Origin: CBDCYS01 sp965226245
GTDB taxonomy: Bacteria; Acidobacteriota; Terriglobia; Bryobacterales; UBA6623
Direction: 5' to 3'
DNA: 64,000 bases
Assembly: GCA_965226245.1 (NCBI GenBank)
Contig: CBDDCL010000013.1
Coordinates: forward strand, 12,177-76,176
How positions within the stretch are numbered: the first letter of the stretch is position 1; each line of letters opens with the position of its first letter. The position numbers were made by a program, and so were the translations under genes. The notes under the pieces are model-generated. The model made no database searches and was not told the origin of the DNA. It saw only the letters and a list, made by a program, of their open reading frames with translations. This document shows positions 62,151 to 64,000 of this stretch, in pieces.

Positions 62151-63612
62151 TTTCGCATTCGCCAAGTGCGGTGCTACCCGCCCGGCACAGGCAGCGCCCA
62201 GATCCTCCGCAGCATGTCGCCAAACAGCCGCCGGTTCAGATGTCCCTCCGCGAACAAGAGCCAGTAATACCGCGCGTGTTTAATCAGCCGACCGCCGGTC
62301 TTCATCAACCGGTGCTGCAAGCTCGTCAGCGACCAGCTCTTGATCCGTTGCGGCAGCCCGAGCCTCCGCCATAGGTTCCCCAGGTTGTAGGCCAGCACGC
62401 TCAGTTGTAGCCGTACCTCGTTGGCCCGAAAGCGATGGCACGACAGCCGCGTCCAGTGCGTGGCCTGCTTACCTTTTTTGATCCACTGCTCCGCCGTGCC
62501 GCGCTTGTTGTAGAAACGCACCACCGAACGGCTCGGCAAGCTCATGCTGGTCACAACGAATCCGACGCGCGGGAATAGCTCGCCCTGATGGTGCTCGACC
62601 TTGGCCACGATGCGCCGAGGTTGGGACCAACTCTCCGCCTGATAGCGAAAACTCTTGTAGCGCACCAGCGGCTTGCGGGAGGGCCTTCCCGGTGGCCGAA
62701 ACAGGATGTCTTCGATCTCCAGCTCCAGGCTCTTGTTGGCCGGAATGCGGATCGCATAGTCCGCGCCGCGCTCCTCCAGCGCCTCGTAGATCTCCGGCTT
62801 GGCAAAGGCGGCATCGGCGCGCAAAGTGACCTGCTTGCCTTCGGCCTGTTGGCGCTCGATCTCCGGCAGTAGCAGCTCGCCCCAGTCCTCGGCGCTGTGC
62901 ACGTTGCCGGGACGCAGCTTCGCCGCCAGACAATCGCCGTGCTGATTGAACAGCAACAGCGGGTGATAGCAGACCGACTCGAAGTGTCCGTTGTAGGCAC
63001 TGCCTTCCTGTTGGCCATGGACCGGACTCTCGGTGGAGTCCATGTCCAGAACGACCCGCTCGGAGTCGTCGAACGCTTCCGCTTGCCCGACCAGCTCTCG
63101 GTTCAGCGCCATCAGCCCCAGCAGGTTCTCTTCGCTCGCCAGCATCTCCGTCTCGAAGCTGTGCAGCGTCGAGGTCAAGGCCGCACCGCGATCCCAGATC
63201 TTCTGCGAACCGATCAGCCGAAACGTCGGATCGATCGAAACCCGCTCGGCGTCGTTGAGGTCCTCGTAGCCCGCCAAGCGGCTGTAGACCGACTGCCGCA
63301 ACAGATCAGCGAGCGTGAACTGCTTGTTTGTGCCTTGCCGGGAGTCGCTGAGATGCTCGTCAATCAGTTCTCCGAGACCGAGCCGTTCGTCCAGTTCGCG
63401 AACCAAAATCAGGCCACCGTCGGAAGTGACGTGCGATCCCTGGAAATCGACTTTCAACAAGCCGTTGAAACTTAGCTGGAATGGCTTGGTTTGTTTTTCA
63501 CCCATTGGGTGTCGGCCTCCATGGCGTCCTCATCGGGATCTAGCCCCTATGAATAAAGACGCTGAAGGCCGCTGGAAGGTCGGGATGTCAAACATCAAAT
63601 TGAAAATGCGGG
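62150..63612 (-). mobile_element. IS1380-family insertion sequence, full-length copy
   Basis: The right outer end is fixed at 63612 by agreement with the fragments at 10783 and 56980 (cccgcattttcaatttg). The left end is approximate. It carries one intact transposase. Fragments of the same or related elements lie at 10783-11258, 53005-53145 and 56808-56980. Confidence 0.85.
62174..63505 (-). CDS. IS1380-family transposase
   Basis: 443 aa. It starts MGEKQTKPFQLSFNGLLKVD. The DDE core shows VVLDMDSTESPVHGQQEGSA (first Asp), LRADAAFAKPEIYEALEERG (second Asp) and RFYNKRGTAEQWIKKGKQAT (catalytic Glu). The C-terminus is VLAYNLGNLWRRLGLPQRI and beyond. Full length, no frameshift, so probably functional. 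Confidence 0.95.
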   Translation of the reverse strand: MGEKQTKPFQLSFNGLLKVDFQGSHVTSDGGLILVRELDERLGLGELIDEHLSDSRQGTNKQFTLADLLRQSVYSRLAGYEDLNDAERVSIDPTFRLIGSQKIWDRGAALTSTLHSFETEMLASEENLLGLMALNRELVGQAEAFDDSERVVLDMDSTESPVHGQQEGSAYNGHFESVCYHPLLLFNQHGDCLAAKLRPGNVHSAEDWGELLLPEIERQQAEGKQVTLRADAAFAKPEIYEALEERGADYAIRIPANKSLELEIEDILFRPPGRPSRKPLVRYKSFRYQAESWSQPRRIVAKVEHHQGELFPRVGFVVTSMSLPSRSVVRFYNKRGTAEQWIKKGKQATHWTRLSCHRFRANEVRLQLSVLAYNLGNLWRRLGLPQRIKSWSLTSLQHRLMKTGGRLIKHARYYWLLFAEGHLNRRLFGDMLRRIWALPVPGG

Positions 63613-63702
63613 CGAAGAGCCCTGCCCAGCAGAAAGTGAGCCTGGGAGTAGTCTGGCTGCAGTTCGATCACGTTATTGAATTATTAAATTTCTTTATTGC
63701 GC

Positions 63703-64000
63703 TGGTGTGGTATCCGCTTCATTCAGGTGACCCCAAGATCTTGTGGGTGACCTCACGGCGTCTCGCCGTCCCAGTCGGAGACGATCGAGCGGTACGGCGC
63801 CGGATCGAGCGCGACCGCTTGTTGAACGAGTTGCGAGAAGAGCTTGCCGCGACTGCGTGAGTTGCGCCGGTTGAAACGGAAGACAAACTCGTCGAGGTAG
63901 TAATCCAGATGCCCGTGGCTGACGGCGCCTTGGTGCGTGCCCAGCAGCCAGCGTTTGAGCACCGAGATGGCTTTGTGCACCCGAGGCAATAGCTCCGACG
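63703..64000 (-). mobile_element. IS1595-family element, third copy, running off the window
   Basis: The end tggtatccgcttcattcagg at about 63705 is a diverged form of the ends at 38223 and 40521, and the next bases (gtgaccccaagatcttgtgg) also match the copy at 39490-40521. The rest lies beyond 64000. Confidence 0.8.
63753..64000 (-). CDS. IS1595-family transposase, C-terminal part (5' end outside the window)
   Basis: The frame is open to the window edge: SELLPRVHKAISVLKRWLLG, THQGAVSHGHLDYYLDEFVF, RFNRRNSRSRGKLFSQLVQQ. It is close to the transposase at 39541 but keeps the reading frame through DYYLDEF, which shows where that copy lost its base. Stop at 63753. Confidence 0.9.
   Translation of the reverse strand, partial: SELLPRVHKAISVLKRWLLGTHQGAVSHGHLDYYLDEFVFRFNRRNSRSRGKLFSQLVQQAVALDPAPYRSIVSDWDGETP

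Overview
This 64 kb window is an accessory, heavily rearranged stretch of DNA of roughly 58-60% G+C from a Gram-negative bacterium. A TonB-dependent receptor, outer-membrane beta-barrels and lipoproteins show the double membrane. The receptor carries an N-terminal carboxypeptidase-regulatory-like domain, and a DUF1501 gene sits beside a PSCyt1/DUF1549/DUF1553 gene. That pair is common in Planctomycetota, Verrucomicrobiota and Acidobacteriota; with the receptor type it makes Acidobacteriota my best guess, at low confidence. A RepA-type initiator with an iteron/DnaA-box origin, a ParA partition pair, two tyrosine recombinases plus a recombinase fragment, four toxin-antitoxin loci and elements or remnants of at least six insertion-sequence families suggest a large plasmid, or a chromosomal region built from captured plasmids.

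Layout. 1-4.1 kb: sigma-70 factor (5' truncated), a phage-terminase-small-subunit-like protein, and an integrase/HNH pair. 4.1-10.8 kb: a frameshifted methyltransferase remnant, then a compact plus-strand cassette of YhaO/SbcD-like nuclease, YhaN/SbcC-like ATPase, DprA-like protein and ComF-like phosphoribosyltransferase. 10.8-14.7 kb: wreckage of IS1380, Tn3-family and HsdM sequences, and a broken vapBC-like pair. 14.7-23.7 kb: a minus-strand operon of an unknown protein, a double-HKD PLD nuclease, a SNF2-type helicase split by an IS4-family element, a small YbjN-like protein and a truncated GIY-YIG-like ORF; this looks like a decaying defence locus. 23.7-28.5 kb: mazEF remnant, plasmid replicon (repA, iterons, two DnaA boxes), long direct repeats and a tacAT-type toxin-antitoxin pair. 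28.7-33.7 kb: membrane protein, lipoprotein, cytochrome P450 with an IS5-family element abutting its start, and an IS30 remnant.

33.7-49.1 kb: TonB-dependent receptor with an unusual C-terminal extension, a group II intron fragment cut by a MITE-like element, an NSS-family sodium symporter split by an IS1595-family element and its tiny partner subunit, an ebo-like cluster (TatD hydrolase, EboE, UbiA-type prenyltransferase, phosphodiesterase), an outer-membrane barrel and an NlpC/P60 lipoprotein. 49.3-57.0 kb: a segment bounded by 56-bp perfect inverted repeats and holding higBA, a recombinase, a 28-bp palindrome, parA and its partner, a second IS5 copy, a truncated outer-membrane gene, a second IS1595-family element and a fragment of an SMC/TrlF-like ATPase. 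57-64 kb: the DUF1501 and PSCyt1/DUF1549/DUF1553 pair, a full-length IS1380 and the start of a third IS1595-family element.

The most interesting content is defence-like: the intact four-gene nuclease/ATPase/DprA/phosphoribosyltransferase cassette, and the PLD/SNF2 operon. Precise excision of the IS4 or IS1595 element, with one target duplication, restores an exact reading frame in the helicase (1187 aa) or the symporter (532 aa). Those two breaks are therefore young, in contrast to the older decay around them.
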